Shown: positions 22,715 to 45,280 of the stretch, piece after piece | Layout: each line of letters begins with the position of its first letter | Numbering within the stretch: position 1 is the first letter of the stretch | Source: Mugil cephalus | Lineage: Eukaryota > Chordata > Actinopteri > Mugiliformes > Mugilidae | NCBI RefSeq assembly: GCF_022458985.1 | Contig: NC_061789.1 | Span: 6,428,357-6,492,356 of the forward strand | Length of the DNA: 64,000 nt | Direction of reading: 5' to 3' | Notes under the pieces: model-generated | The model's database searches: none | The model's input: the letters and a program-made list of their open reading frames with translations, nothing else | What the model was told of the DNA's origin: nothing | Made by a program: the position numbers and the translations under genes

Positions 22715-23156
22715 TGGTTTAGGATGTGAATTTGATGTTTGACTTTTTGGATATAAAATGTTAAGTATTCCTTCCTAGTTTTTATATTTTATCAGGCTAA
22801 CGCTTGCTAATTTTCATTAGCTATGCAGAGCATGGAGCTCATGGAAATACAGGTCATGAAATTAAGTATTGGGCAAATTCTTACATGATCGTTTATCTGC
22901 TTGAGAGCAGATCTTTTTTTAATAGCTGTTGAGATATTTGACTCAAAGCCAAACATGCTAGCCTCACATTGACAAAATTGAAAATATTGGTGGAATTGCA
23001 AAAAGAGTGCAGAGGGGCATAACAAAAGTCATTACAATTCTTCCTTTAGGGACCTTGACTGTATGAAGTGTCAGTGATTTCCACGATTTACAAAAGCTAG
23101 GGTGTCAGCTAAATTTAGGAATATTCACCATTTTACAACTATACAACTTGTAGATG

Positions 23157-23300
23157 CACCCTGCTGGGCATGCCTGCTGGATTCAAGGAGTGTCACTGGA
23201 ATAGGCTGGGAGTGCCTGGTGGCTTGTGAATTGCCACAAGATGGTCAATGTTACTTACGTCTCCTGTCTGTGGTCATAATGTTGTGGCCGATAGGTGTAA
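23157..23300 (+). mobile_element. CACCGATCAG MITE, right-end fragment
   Basis: Ends GTCATAATGTTGTGGCCGAT then AGGTGTA; preceded by CAAGGAGTGTCACTGGAATA and ACAAGATGGTCAATGTTACT as in the full copy. Confidence 0.75.
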
Positions 23301-23399
23301 TTTCAATCTCTTCCTGATCATCCTTTGGATCCTATCAGTGAATCTGTTAACCCGCGGTCTCCACATGCAGGAAAAGAAACCCAGAAAACCACAAATGAC

Positions 23400-26300
23400 T
23401 TCATTCAAATCAATAATTTTATTCCGTATGGACTTGAAACGTCATTACATGGCAAGCCGACAACAAAACGACATGGCTCAAGCTCAATTCACTGTCCAGT
23501 TTTACAGGCATGTGGCAGAGATGCTGTCCTTTTGCTATGCGGAAGAGACACATCTTAATATCTGCTTTGTAGTAATTGGCCCCGATCGTCAGAGTAGATG
23601 TCACCGACTTTAATACAAAAATTGCATATCTGAAACTAAATATTCCCTCACTGTGTATATTGATGTTGCAGTGAAGTCATTCGTTACATGGAATGTTTCA
23701 GTAGTAGCTACATATTTACCACATAGACTTTAAATCAAACCTGTAGGTAATAAACCTTTTTATTTTTCATGTTTCATTAATTTTAAACAGTTTTTTTTTT
23801 TAGAAACAGATTAAAAATCCAAATGACTTCGGAGTTGCTGCGTACGTAAACTAGTAAAGACGTGGCGACACGAAAGGTCTTATTGCATTCGCGAGATTTC
23901 GTAGAAAAAAGAAACACAGTGAGGTTTTTGGAGAGTAGCGTTTCCTCACCCTACAGGTTCCGTAGCTGCCAGACAAAAGTCTACTCAAATATCTATCTAT
24001 CCACTTTTAAAAACTAGAGCACAAATATAAATGTCACTTTACAAAGACAGAGTGACTAAAAAATCTCTCTCCTGATACAGCTCAAAATAACCGGCGTCAG
24101 GTATCTGTGAGTTAATTTGACTAACGCCAGTTTTTGCTTATTCGTCGGTAAACGATTTGTTGTGCATTGAAAGTGTTCTTTAGCTGCCACACACACACAC
24201 AAAAATAAAAAGTAAAAATAATCTGCTCAGGGAGCTTTCTGCAGTTGGCACCAGTGTAACAGGTACAGAGGCCTAAGAGTGAACAACACAACAACTCAAA
24301 AAATTATATACGATGATATTTAAAATGCCTGTCGTGTTGTTCGCTCATAGGCAACGATACACTGCACGTTTTTTTTTTTTTTTTAACATTATCACTTGAG
24401 TGTCGAATACCGCAAATGCTAGGCAACAATCTCATACAGTATCTATTATATCGTCGTGTATCTACATGCTATCTACAAAGTGTTTACAGCTGAGCGAATA
24501 AATACGTTAAATCATAAATACTACAAAAGTGCAAGTAGAGAATGACATGTGCGGGTGTGAAGAAGGGGTTTCAAACTATGCCGTGACTTCCATATAAGCC
24601 ATACTGGGGGTTTCGTGCAAGGTACATTTTAACGCATGCTCCCTGTAACTTGGAGCATAACTGGAGGTATCCCCTAGGGTTAGGGTTAGGGTTAGCATTA
24701 GGGTTAGGGTTACAGGTGCTTTAGGCTTCTGCCTCATTTTGACACTTCTGTAGCTATGGCAACAGCGAATATTGTGCACAGACCCCAACGCCGTAGCTGA
24801 CATGCACCTCCCCAGAAATATAGCTACGTGCCTTGGCGATTCAGACCACAGGAGCTGCATTTGGTCCGCTTGGTAATAGCAAGTTTTGCGCTTTAGTATT
24901 TCAGGCTTCTTCTCCATCTCCGCAGTTTCTTCAAATTGATTGTTTTGGGACAATAAAGATGGAACACATTGAGGAAAGGTAAACTGAGGAGGTTCGGAGA
25001 CACAAACATTTGTATAACTTTTCTTCGGCAAAAGTTTCGGTCGCCATTGTCGAAGGAGAAGCAGGAAGTAGAAGCGAAAATGAACTCAACTGGCAAATGA
25101 GACACACAGCCCGACTAGTGTTTGGGTGGTGTTGTTACATAGTGAGCCACATTGAAGAGCGCACAAGGATAAACGGCTCGTACCGGCATAGGCTACGTAC
25201 GTAGGGTACGGTGTCTATGCCCGCGGTACCATAACTGAGCCTTTAGGGTTAGGGTTGAATTGAGTTGATTCACTAAATCAATCCAGAAGATTCAAAAGAA
25301 CACACCACCTGATCTGTCCACTCTATCCTGGATGCATTCAGAAGATCTGGATACTGCATAATGCCGCCTTGTTAATTTGAATAAAAGACAGGCTAGGTTT
25401 AAGTTAACCCATACACAAACTTCCTTTAAGCGTTTAAGACCTAAATGTCCACCTGCCCATTAAAAAAACAATGAAGCTTGCAGTATTTGAATTACTGCAA
25501 CTCACCGGTGAACAGAATTCAAATTGTGGCTGAACACTGGGAAGTTGCGCTGTCGGCTGCAGGTTGGGAAGCGACGCAAGACCAGGAAACCCCAGGAAGA
25601 GAGAGTTGTTTGGAGGAATTTGTTGGCGAAAAACATTTTATACCCTTGAGATGTCACAAGCGTCTTCCAGACAAAAGCGCAACTTCCCAGTGTTCCGTTC
25701 GGTTTGAAAGGGTTAAGAAGTTTTCCAGATGTTTTGCGGGCTCCTGATTTTTTTGGCCCACAGAGGAAGGGCGATGACGTCCTGCTCCAGTGGTAGCACT
25801 GCCACCAGCTTTGACATCTCTCCAAACATTTGCAGGATTTTTTGAAAGTGAAATCACACGGTGAAGTCGAACTGATCAGGGTAATTGGTATTAAGGCGGT
25901 AAGAAATGCCTACTTGTGCTGAAGTAGTACAATGATATTCTACTAGCAGCACCCTGGACATCAGATGGACAAAATGTTGTGAACATTTGGCACAAGAGAG
26001 TAATCAATCTTCCACTTCCCACCCCTGAGTGTGGTTGTAGCTGTGGCATTTCACGAGTCTGTGAGTTTGCGCGAAACTAGAAGACTAGAAAGGTGATGTA
26101 CACTTAAAAAAACTACTACGGATAACATCGCCCAAAAGAAACTAAATTAACAAGAGGAAATGCGCTTTTTTTGTGCTTTACACATGAATTCTTATCACAT
26201 AGGCGTTGGAGCTAATGCTTAAACTACTACTTTAATAGCCGCTCAGTCAGGCTAATTTACTCGGATTAGAGGTGATTTGTCTTGTGAAATGTAAACAATG

Positions 26301-26590
26301 ACAATTTCTGGGGGCGTAACATTCATTTTCCTGCAGATGTTAAAGCGTCTGCATTGTAAAATGTGATGATTTCCGTTATGGGGGCTTCACAGAGAACGAG
26401 TCCCCAACAACATGACATTCAGGATGTTTTAACTGACTCCCTCCTTGTCAATTCCTTCCTTCCCTGGCCTGAAAAACCTATAATCCTGTTTAAATAATGG
26501 ATAAAAACCAAATTGGACGATCCATTATTTACGCAGCGATCTATTTTCCCTCCTTGTTCCTTGACTCCTTTTGATATTCAAAACCTCTCT
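23400..26590 (-). other. Possible long 3' UTR of mpp2 plus repeats
   Basis: No coding exon is found here. A minus-strand AATAAA at 23418-23423 could end a 3.2-kb mpp2 3' UTR. 24670-25260 is an inserted repeat unit edged on both sides by TTAGGG tracts. The rest is unique AT-rich DNA. UTR extent is a guess. Confidence 0.35.
24670..25260. repeat. Repeat unit bordered by TTAGGG tracts
   Basis: Left border 24675-24712, right border 25241-25255, both TTAGGG in the same direction. Between them is a GC-richer, CpG-rich stretch without an ORF, including the palindrome TACGTACGTA near 25194. Looks like a non-autonomous DNA element or satellite piece; class unknown. Confidence 0.45.
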
Positions 26591-35611
<9,021 letters not shown>

Positions 35612-35984
35612 GGTAGAGCTTCAGTAAAATCTGAGAGAGACAGAAATAGAGTAAACAGCGGCCAACAAACAGAATGAGAGTGAAGACACTTTGGCGATAA
35701 ATAGGTTGTCGTCCTTCAGTCCCACGTGAGCAGCTTTTTTTTTTTTCAGAGAAATGTTCACAGCAGGGCAGAGAAATATTTTCAGACCTACTCCACTAGG
35801 GGCTTAGGTTAGGTTACGTTGTGATGACTCTGACAGCTTTGCCGCTGAGTAAACGTTTGCACTTCTGTTCAAGGAACATGCTTCCTGTTCATAATCACTT
35901 CACTTCACGCCTGGCCTCCTAAGCCAGGGATTTCAGGTTTGAGTCCGAGTCTGAGGTGCTGTGGACCCAGAGGCCGATGCATCG

Positions 35985-36165
35985 AAAACATCATCTGCTA
36001 ATCTTTCTTGCTGACTGGGGTTCACAGCTACAGACTCTTGGTGCTTCATCACTGGACTGATTCTCTCGTCCACAGGATTACTACTTAATACTTGGCTCCT
36101 GTCACAGATGAAACGTTTGGACCTGGCATTCATTGGGCATTCATGTGGATGTTACTTAGAGGGAG
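35985..36165 (-). mobile_element. MITE-like fragment
   Basis: 36112-36165 carries TTTGGACCTGGCATTCATTG and TCATGTGGATGTTACTTAGA, shared with the CACCGATCAG family copy at 38078-38476. The ends are lost. Confidence 0.5.
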
Positions 36166-38077
36166 AATCAAGTTCTTAGAGTCACACCTTTCGTCTCTTG
36201 CACTCGTAAAGGGTCAACATGTGCACGAATGCACCTCTTGTATTTTTTCAATCACTGTAGTATGAGCTACAAATCTGTTTGAGGGCCTCAACAGAAATGA
36301 TGAATGACTGTGCGTAGACACACTTGGAGCCTGTGTGCTTGTGTGCTTGCATTTTGGAATTATCCCACACGCCCCCCCCCCCGGACTCCCCTTCCCATAA
36401 CATCATGGCAAAGCAAGCGCACACAGCGAAGCGGTGACGTCAGTGAAGGGGAGGCGGCGCCCCGGTGATTGTTCTAGAAATGCACATCCATTGGAAAATA
36501 ATAATAAAAAAAAATAGGATGGTAGGATAGAAAAGCAAGGGGAGAAGAGAGGGTAAGACAGAGGGGGGCAAGGAGGGGCACGTGGGCGTGACTAATCTAT
36601 ACATTGCCATGACAACGCACACAATACAGCGGCAATTTGGGAAATGAGAAGAGAACAAAGAAGCACGCACCCATTTTAACTCTCTATCTTAACTCTTATC
36701 TATCTATCTATCTTAGCTTGCTGCTGGGGCCCACTGCTGCCATGGTAACCTGGTCTCCTTCGGCCTTGCTTCTTATGCTGGAGTAGGCATTATACAACAC
36801 CTCGGGCAAGAGCGGGAGAGGGTGGAAGAGGAGGGGACGTAAAAAGAAAAGCTGTAAACGTGCTAAAATAAAGGAGTGAATGGGAAGAGGGCAGAGCAAT
36901 CACCGCATGCAAATAATGTTATCATCCAAAACGCGGCCGCAAACATCTCGAGCACATCTGATGCAAACCGGTGACAAGAAATGTGACGGGACGCTGGGAG
37001 GCGCTTGTTCTGAGTCATCCCGTCCATTTGGAACAAGCCTGAAGACGGATGAGCTCCATCCATCTCCAATATGCCCCAGTACTCTCTTCAAGCATACTGT
37101 ACGTCGGGAAAGTTTCCACAGATTTTAATTTGCATGGAAACTTCATTTATGCAGCTACTACTGACGGACGAGGTCAATATTTTTCAGAGAGGTGCTTGTA
37201 CCTAGAAGGATTGGTTGTTAGAACGGCAGAAATTTAGACTTGAAACCGAAGATTTGTAAATATATTGAACTTCATGTTCGATCCCTTTACTTAACATTTG
37301 TATTTAAGTTCTGTGCTATACATTTCTGGTGCTGCTTCACCCGTGGATAAAAAAATAACTAATTTAGGGGTATTTCACTCGGTTGTAATCTGTGAACTTG
37401 CCACTAGATGGCACAAATTCCCAAACACTGGACCTTTAAGTTAAAGCAAAGTTTGTCTTTTTTAGAGTATAATGTCTTCTGTAGGTTTTTTGCCAGTGAC
37501 ACACCAAACCGACACAAAGAGCTACCGACAATGAAGTCCAAATTTTGGAAAATAGAGGCGCTAATATTAGCTAGAATGCTAGCAACCAAGGAAATGCTAC
37601 AAATCAGTTTAAGGTTTAAGGGGCCACATAACAGGGCCGGACCAGTAACATAATATACAATAACCTATGAAGACTGACAACTTTTCCCTTTGTTTTAGTG
37701 CAAAGAAGAACACTGGGAAAACGTTTTTCTTCCTGAACGGACATTAATGGTCTCAAAATACCGTGAAAACCCCCTGCTTCCCCTTTCCTCCTCTTCTTGC
37801 GCCTCATAATCTGCATCACTCTCCCCTCTCTCCTCGCTCTTTTTCCACCCTCATGTGCGTCCTCGCCTCCCCACGCTGCCCCATCACCTCCCCTCCCCTT
37901 TCTTTGCATGCAGGCCCTCCTAATGAATCCTCCCCTCTGCTCCTTCTCCTGACAACCTCCCCTCCATTATTCCCTTATTTATACGCGCCCCCCCTCCCAC
38001 CAACCAACCTGCCCCTCCTCCTCCTCCTCCAGTCCCCCACCGCCATCCATCTGCTCGGCTGCACCAGAGTGCACAGA

Positions 38078-38476
38078 AACAAGGAGAAGTGAATAACAGT
38101 GAGCATCTTGTGACGATTCAAGGTTCTGCTGGGGGGACTTTTGGACCTGGCATTGATTCATGTGGATGTTACTTAGACACGGGGGACCCACCTAGACCAG
38201 AGCAGGCACCCCCACCCCATAGCCACAACACTCCTAAACCTAAAATGCTTTAGGAACAACTTAAAAAAAATTGGCCTCCAAATCCACTAGATCCTGATCA
38301 ATGGTGGGATGGTCCACTGAGATGACTCCTCCCCTCAACCCATAGGACCCAAAGACCCCCATTAACAACTGACACCATAGGACACCGTCAGAAGGCCACG
38401 TCCATTCTCCGATGAGTCACTACTGTTTTTTAGACGGGCACAATGTAAGGTCATAATATTATGCCTGATCGGTGTA
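38078..38476 (-). mobile_element. CACCGATCAG MITE, nearly full copy
   Basis: Inverted relative to the 30707 copy: starts inside the left part (AAGGAGAAGTGAATAACAGT, CATCTTGTGACGATTC) and ends GGTCATAATATTATGCCTGA then TCGGTGTA. Upstream of mpp2. Confidence 0.8.
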
Positions 38477-39101
38477 TAAACTGGATTCGTGGAACATTTC
38501 CTTTTATTTACTCTAATGTTAAACCTGTCTCACTCTCACTTTCATCCATCCTCCCATGCCCCCGTGGATGTAAAGGGCAAAGGTGCATAGTCGTGGTTTT
38601 CCTGACGTCACTTGAACCTGATTGGTCCTCTGCGTCCCTGCGTGTGTTTTGTTTCTTTACTAGAGCGTTTTGCTTCTTTATCGGTAATAAATATTTATTT
38701 AATCTATTTTTTATTTATTTATTTTATTATACTAATCTTGAATTAACTATTTTTTGTATCATTGGCAGGCAGGTGTTTTAACTCGTCTAATGGGCTCATA
38801 TAGCAAAATAAAATAATAATAATAATAAAGCAACACACGTGCTAACAAAACAACACAAATTGGAAAGGCTAAATTAAGAGTGACTACAGCGCGCGGTTAT
38901 TTAAATAAGACACGCTCCCACCTTTGTCAACCACGCTCGTGTGCAGCTTCTTCTTCTTTCCCCCTTTTTTTTCAATAAACGAGCTTAGGTGTTAAGAGAG
39001 AGCGAGAGAGAAACACAAGCACCGCGGGGTTCAACATTCACTGTACTGGGTGCAATAAAACCACCACGTCCGAGCTAAATGGAAGAAGCCGTTCGCCTAC
39101 C

Positions 39102-39190
39102 TTTCAGCACAATGAGACAAGCTTCCCGCTGTCTGTGATGTCTGGTGCGTTTCTTGTTGTCGTCTGGCTTCGTGTTGCCCTCCACGGCGT
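39102..39190 (-). promoter_or_regulatory. mpp2: Possible first untranslated exon of mpp2
   Basis: A minus-strand stretch ends CTGAAAG followed by a donor (GTAGGC). It would splice to the acceptor CTCTCAG about 20 bp before the mpp2 ATG (35611). The flanking DNA is CpG-richer than its neighbours. Only the splice signals support it. Confidence 0.3.
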
Positions 39191-39225
39191 CGACCGACGA
39201 GGGGAAAAAGACAAGAAACTTCCGG

Positions 39226-39810
39226 GGACATGTCAGAATAAAAACTTCGCAATATTCAAGATTCAAGATCATTTTGTTGATCCCTGCAGGGAAATTATTT
39301 TGTCCAAGAGTCCCGAAATAAGAAAAAACATATCTGAACGTAAATAAATATAAGAATAATAATCATAAGAATAAGATTGAGGCAGTAAAAATACAAAAAA
39401 ATGTACAGTCCAACCTACAGTCCAATTTAGAAATTAGATAGAAAGTATTAGACATAGAAAGTATAAAAAAAGCAAGTCTGCTTTTATAAAAAAAAGATAT
39501 ACCTTGACCTTGATGACTGAGAACCTTCACAAACTCCTCAATATGTAATATGTAATTTAAATCGTTACTTTAAAATTTTTTTTTCTGTTTATTTCCTTGA
39601 GTGAGTCTTAATTGAGATTTCAATAACTGTGGCCGATTGTGTTGTTCTTTATTTGACTGTTCTGTTTTTACTAACTTTGCTTCTTTTAAATAGCAGAGTT
39701 TTATGTTTTTAACAAGCCCTTTGTAAAAAAACAAAAAGTTTAAAAAGAGCCATACAAATAAAAATTAAGGAAATATTATTTGTGTTGACAACAACAACAA
39801 CAACAACAAC

Positions 39811-39841
<31 letters not shown>

Positions 39842-41440
39842 GGCTAGCAGCAGTATTATGTCAAACTATGTTACTTTGACATGAAACCACAAATTAAACA
39901 AAGTTTGCATTGTTATTTTGGTGGGATATTGATTACTTTAAATAACGTAACGTAAATTTAAATGCAATAAAAATTGATGTACTTCCGGTTAAATTGACCA
40001 TATTCCTGTGAACTTAACTTAACATCGATGCGGCACCTTGTGTTACGGGAGTATTAAAGGGCTAGTGCATCGTGTGTTTTTTTATTATTATTATTTTCTC
40101 TGCCTCGTAAGAGCTTCCGGTTTCAAGAAAAAAAAAAGAAAGAAATAGTGAAATTGCTAGTAGTGTAACAGAAGCAGACAACAGCTCAGTAACTGAAATT
40201 ACGCTCCAGCGTTATATGGCCATGTGTGCCCACATGTGGAGAAGTAGTGAAACAGCGGCACCCAGTGGAGAAACTGGTGAGCTACATCTGGACTTTTTTT
40301 TAAAAAAAAAAAAAGACAAACCCAACAAACCCGACAAAATGGTCTAATCTGGCCTGCGGGATGTGCAAAAAGTGCAAAAATGACATTGAAGACATTATCT
40401 GCAATTTTTCCAATAAAAGTAACCGCTATTCCTAGATTTCCTGGGTAATTAAACTGTGCGCTAGAGCAAGATATAACAAGCTTCAGATTCTCAAACCCTT
40501 TGTTAGCACCTGAGGCTGTGTCTAGGGATTTAAGCTATGAGGTGCTTAAAATGTCGATATTTTGGAATCAATTCCAAATCGACCTGGTAACCAACAATGA
40601 GAGGTGAAAATGAGCTTAATATCATCGTTTTTTCTGGTATTCAGCTGAGCAGCTGAAGGCTGTGAGAGGAGGAAGAATTGATAACAGCGTAATCAAACAA
40701 TGTCAGTAATTAGTTTTTATTTTATTTTTAAATGTCAGGCCTCAATAAAAAAAAAATAAAAAATTAGCCAAGAGTAAAGGTAGCAGGTTTAATATATGAA
40801 GACAATGGTCCTTGTTGTTTTTCTAAGGTAGAGGTGGAATTTGAGATATTTGATTTTATGTTTGTCAGTATCAGCCCCAATGGTGTCAGATGTATGGAGA
40901 AAAACAAGAGGCCAAGGATGGAACCATGAGGAACACCTCAAATCAGAGTAGCCACAGAAAACCTACTTTCCCCGATCCACAGTATCAATGCAGGGTAAAT
41001 TCAAATGATCAGCAGCATCGGTCGCTCTGATTAGTGCTAAATGTGGTGCTATTATCACAAGTATTTATGAATGAAATCCTTTGCCATATATGGTCTTTAT
41101 TTGTTTTTTATAAAATAGTGGTACAAGGACAATATCTCTTTGCAAAATTGGGTATAAGAAACTGGAAGTACCCAGTGTTGATACATTTGTTTTCATACTT
41201 TGAAAAGAAGTCCCCTGATGTACTTTTTCTGTATTTTTACTGCTTTATCTCTTTATCTTGACTCCTACTACCATAACCCAGTTGTCCTGTCTGCAGAGAT
41301 TGAATTTCATACATATGAAGATACGCAAGCAGCCAATTTACTAATGTTACCTACAGTACATATAACTATATATATAACATATGGTTAAATGGTTAAATGA
41401 AACGCCAAAATAAAGAAGCCACTGACGAATGTTAACCTCA
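39226..41440. other. Intergenic: repeats, no gene
   Basis: Holds a retroposon-tail-like piece (39256-39310, GATCCCTGCAGGGAAATTAT), a (CAA)n(TAA)n microsatellite at 39787-39841, and a degenerate teleost repeat at about 40650-40990 (GAACCATGAGGAACACCTCA). I see no exon. Confidence 0.6.
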
Positions 41441-41451
41441 CAGAAAACATT

Positions 41452-41457
41452 TTTATT
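41452..41457 (-). terminator. pyy: Poly(A) signal of pyy
   Basis: AATAAA on the minus strand, about 325 bp after the pyy stop codon. Confidence 0.5.
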
Positions 41458-41781
41458 TGTGTATTCTGAACACGAACATTTCCTTGTCTAAACAGGTGAT
41501 GGACAATAACGCTCACGCTCACACACAAACAAACAAACAGACAAACAGACAGTTCCACCTTCTGATTAGTAGCTCTGATCTCATAATATATATGTTTTTT
41601 AATTCAATAATAAATTATGTACAGTTTCGCTGCAGTGACAGAGATAGGGAGACATTGACGAGAGAGACAGAGGGGACTCGTGTTCCGGTCAGAGATGGAC
41701 ATCGACTGGGGTCAGACGTGAGAGCTAGCCCCCTCCAGGTGCATCCTGGGAAGCAGCCGGATGAGGGGGAGTGCGGCAAAG

Positions 41782-44700
41782 TCACCACATGAAGGAGTCA
41801 TCGTATCTGTTGAAAGACACAGACATATTGAAGGATGACTCGCTGTATGCGAGCGCTTCAGTTTATCTGTATATCTGAGGGAACTTCACCTTGATCGCTG
41901 GTCTCTGTTGCCGTCACCGCCAAACAGCAACTCTGCAACCACATCCTCCTGAGCTGAGCGCTTTCCATACCTGCGAGACAGGGAAAGACATTTAAAGAAA
42001 TACATATCGAACACAATAATGTGAGAGTAATTCCTCCTTTGGATTCAGATCCTCCATTGGGAACATCTGTATGCACTAGCTGTGCTTTAACACTCTTCAC
42101 CAACATATTACAGACATCAGCAACAGCCTTGTACTGCAGTTGCTGTTGTTGTTAAGTAGGAGTTTGCTAGCTGATGTTTTACCTCCGTCTGGCAAGCTAA
42201 CAGTCTAACTGCCAGATTTGGTGAGGCATTATAGATTCTGCAGGGAAGTCCAAAAGAAGAGACAAAGAATAGAATGATGTTGTCTCTTAGGCAGGATTGC
42301 CCATCTTTAATGACCTTCATATCTTTAAGTCTTTAAGCTGTGACCACAGAATCGCCCCTGCTAGCAGGCACCGATAGCTACCAATACAGGTCTAGCAACC
42401 AATAGCATTATAGCATTCTGGCAAGCATTCTAACAACCATTATAGCTACCAATAGCAGTCTAGCAACCATTCAGAGAACCAATAGCTTTCTACCAACAAT
42501 TCTAGCAATGAATCCTACTCTAGCATTCTAGCAACCATTATAGCTACCAATAGCTTTATAGCAAGTACTGCTGCAACCAGTAGCAGTCTAGCAACCATTC
42601 TAGCAACCATTCTAGGAACAAACAGCATTCTAGCAACAATTCTAACAACAAATAGAATTTAAGCATTCTAGCTACCATTGTAGCAACCATTATAGCTACC
42701 AGGCTAGCTTTCTAGCAAGTTGCAACCAATAGCGGTCTAGCAACTATTCTAGCAACCATTCTAGCAACAATTCGAGAAACCATTAGCGCTCTACCAACAA
42801 TTCTAGCGACCAATATAGCAACAATTCTAGGAACTAATAGCATTCTAGGAACAATTCTAGCAACAAATAGCATTTTCACATTCTAGCAACCACTTTAGCT
42901 GCCAATAGGACCCTAACAACTATTCTAGAAACCATTACAGCTACCAACAGCTTTCTAACAACTATTGTCGCAACCAATAGCAGTCTAGCAACCATTCTAA
43001 CAATAATTCTAGCAACTAATAGCATTCTGGCACCATTCTAACAACCTATAGTGTTAGCAACGATTCTGTCCTACTGTATCGGACTCTATCAGGGGCAATA
43101 TTGGACTTCCAGTAATACTGCCTCAGCTGAACCGTTCCCCTTCTTTCGCTCCTAACACTTTAATTTCACAGTCAGATCCAGACTCCGGTGCGTCTTAATG
43201 TGCGTACGAGGGTGTCATTTCAGCGCCTCGGTGGGTCTCGTTCTCTTGATAGGGAAACCAGGGTTCCAAGAGAGCCTGAAAACGGAAAATCGGACAGCTG
43301 TTCAACAGGAGTCTTTACTCAGTAATGCGTGTGTGCGTTGCAGCCCCCCGCAGATCGACCTGCAGTTCCTCGGTTTTCCCATCAACCACCTGTTCCACCT
43401 CCCTATATGACCCCAGCACCCAATCTTATGCTCCGTTACTTCCCCTCTGTGTGTGCGTTGCCCTGTAGGGAAGCAATCAAGCAGCACACAAGCTCCGTCT
43501 CAGGTGTCGCACAGCTGGCGACGTATCAAGATGTGAAATGTTTCCCCACTGATAATGGCCTGTCTGTAACCACACTATATCTTCCTGAGTCTCCTTTGTA
43601 TTCTTTTCTTTTTTATTATCCCGCTGACTGTTGTGTCAATTGTGTTCGTTCATATATATCTTTGTCTTTTTGAAGTTTCTCTCTTTAGCATTGTTCACTT
43701 TAATATTGTTTGCCTAATAGCTTAATTGTCTAAGTCAATCAAAAAAACAAACAACAACAAAAAAAACATTTTTAGCAAGCACACTGATAAAAAATCTGCT
43801 ATTAGGGCTAACTAGTAAACAAAGAAATTAGATGATTTGTGTGTCTAAAGTGTCTAAAACAACAGAAAGTGCATAACATTTAGTTGCTGAAGGTATTTCC
43901 GTTCTATTTAGAGATACTAAGAAGGAGAATGAGGGAATAATAAGTATATGTGGGTCAAAATGCAAGTTTTTAACGGTTTAAAGTTGCTAAAAGCCATAAC
44001 TTCTCAGACAAACGCTCGGTGTATATGACCTTTAAAGGCGGCTGCACTGTCTCCAACACCAGCCATTTATCCAGGTACACTCCTATAAATTACATATTAT
44101 ATATCACATATACTCCGAGGATGCATCATTTGTGTCTGGCGTGCCTATAGTTGACAACCTTCTCATTCCCCGGTCAAACCTTTATGTAACCGCTATATTC
44201 TTTTATCACAGTCAATGCATCTTCATCCGCAGCTCGACAGGGAAACGTTAAAAACTTCCCGCGGCAGGCGGCGGCTCCTTTTTAGCCTGGCGTTTAAATA
44301 TCAATGATCTATTTGACTTTCATGAATAAGAACCAGAGCCACAGCGCCTCAAATGAAACCATGCGCCATCTGACAATTCCACACTTTCATACCTGACAGC
44401 GGCAGGGCCCCCGGCCTGGGGAGGGAAGGGGAGGGGAGGGGAGGGCGGGGGAAGTGGAGAGGCTAACCGAATTTGGGAGTCTTTCTTGGGTCCATCTGTG
44501 CTGATTTTTATTGCTCTGGTTCCGTTGATTTGGAGGCCTGGAGGTTTTGGAGAGTGGACGGTAATCTAATCTAGGGATGCTGGGTGAAGGGTTGAGGAGG
44601 AGGAGGAGGAGGAGGAGGCCATCACACGTCGACAGAGGTCTTGGTTTAAGTACGAACGCGGAAGCTGTAATAACTTACTAAAATACCAATTTGTTTGGGG

Positions 44701-45280
44701 TCATAGGATTCTACTTAAGGAGTTCCACTAGTTTTTCTTTAGGGACTGTTTGGGAATTATCTGGGTGGGAGGGGTGGGCAGAAATGATTTGTGGATTACA
44801 TTTCCTTATAAGTCTTCTCAGAAGAAGAAAACCAAACTAAATTTGTGGGTGAGTAAAATGTGAACATGTGTGAAATACTTCTTCAAATACCGGTCAAATA
44901 CCGGTACTATATCACGGTGTCCAAACTAAGCTGATGTGTATTTGTTTATTTAAACATTTTTATCCAAAACTCTCACCTCCAACCCCACACAAATCATAGT
45001 TCCTGGTCTAAATGTAACCCGAGGCTACCGCGGGAAATATGAAACGAGAATAAAAAGCCCTTTGCCTTTTGCCCTTTTCGGCGCCCACCTACCTCTGCCT
45101 GGTGATCAGATTGATGTAGTGTCTCAGCGCCGTGTAGTACTTGGCCAGCTCCTCGGGTGCAGCGTCCTCTCCGGGGTTCTCGGGTTTCGGGGGGTAGGCG
45201 TCTGCCAGCGTTCCCAGGCAGACCAGGACGCAGAGCACCATGGCCACCAGCACCGTCCACGGCTTCAGCATCACGGCCAT
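41782..45280 (-). CDS. pyy: Peptide YY precursor
   Basis: Gut/brain peptide hormone of the NPY family, acting on Y-type G-protein-coupled receptors. Coding exons in gene order: 45280-45093, 41970-41890, 41806-41782 (TGA): 294 nt, 97 aa. An untranslated exon lies upstream (about 47280-47163). Residues 1-28 are a signal peptide ([20 protein letters not shown]...). Residues 29-64 are the hormone: starts [20 protein letters not shown], ends NLITRQRY. Residues 65-67, GKR, give amidation and cleavage. Residues 68-97 are the flanking peptide, ending SRYDDSFMW. The intron inside the Arg before the last Tyr is the conserved NPY-family position. The peptide is intact and closest to the teleost PYYa form. 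An ATG further upstream in frame lies in intron sequence before the acceptor, so it is not used. Confidence 0.96.
42360..43070. repeat. CTAGCAACCA minisatellite in pyy intron
   Basis: About 700 bp built from variants of CTAGCAACCATT, CTAGCAACCAATAGC and ATAGCATT. Units are irregular, roughly 14-30 bp, and degenerate. It lies between the hormone exon and the GKR exon. Confidence 0.9.
44412..44457 (+). repeat. G-rich tract with G-quadruplex pattern
   Basis: Seven runs of three or more G with 1-2 base spacers (GGGGAGGGAAGGGGAGGGGA and on). It lies on the strand opposite to pyy, in its second intron. (GGA)n follows at 44595-44618. Confidence 0.7.

Noticed and set aside
37763-38092. Proline/leucine-rich + frame
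   Set aside because: Pyrimidine-rich low-complexity DNA translated; antisense is equally open; no family resemblance.
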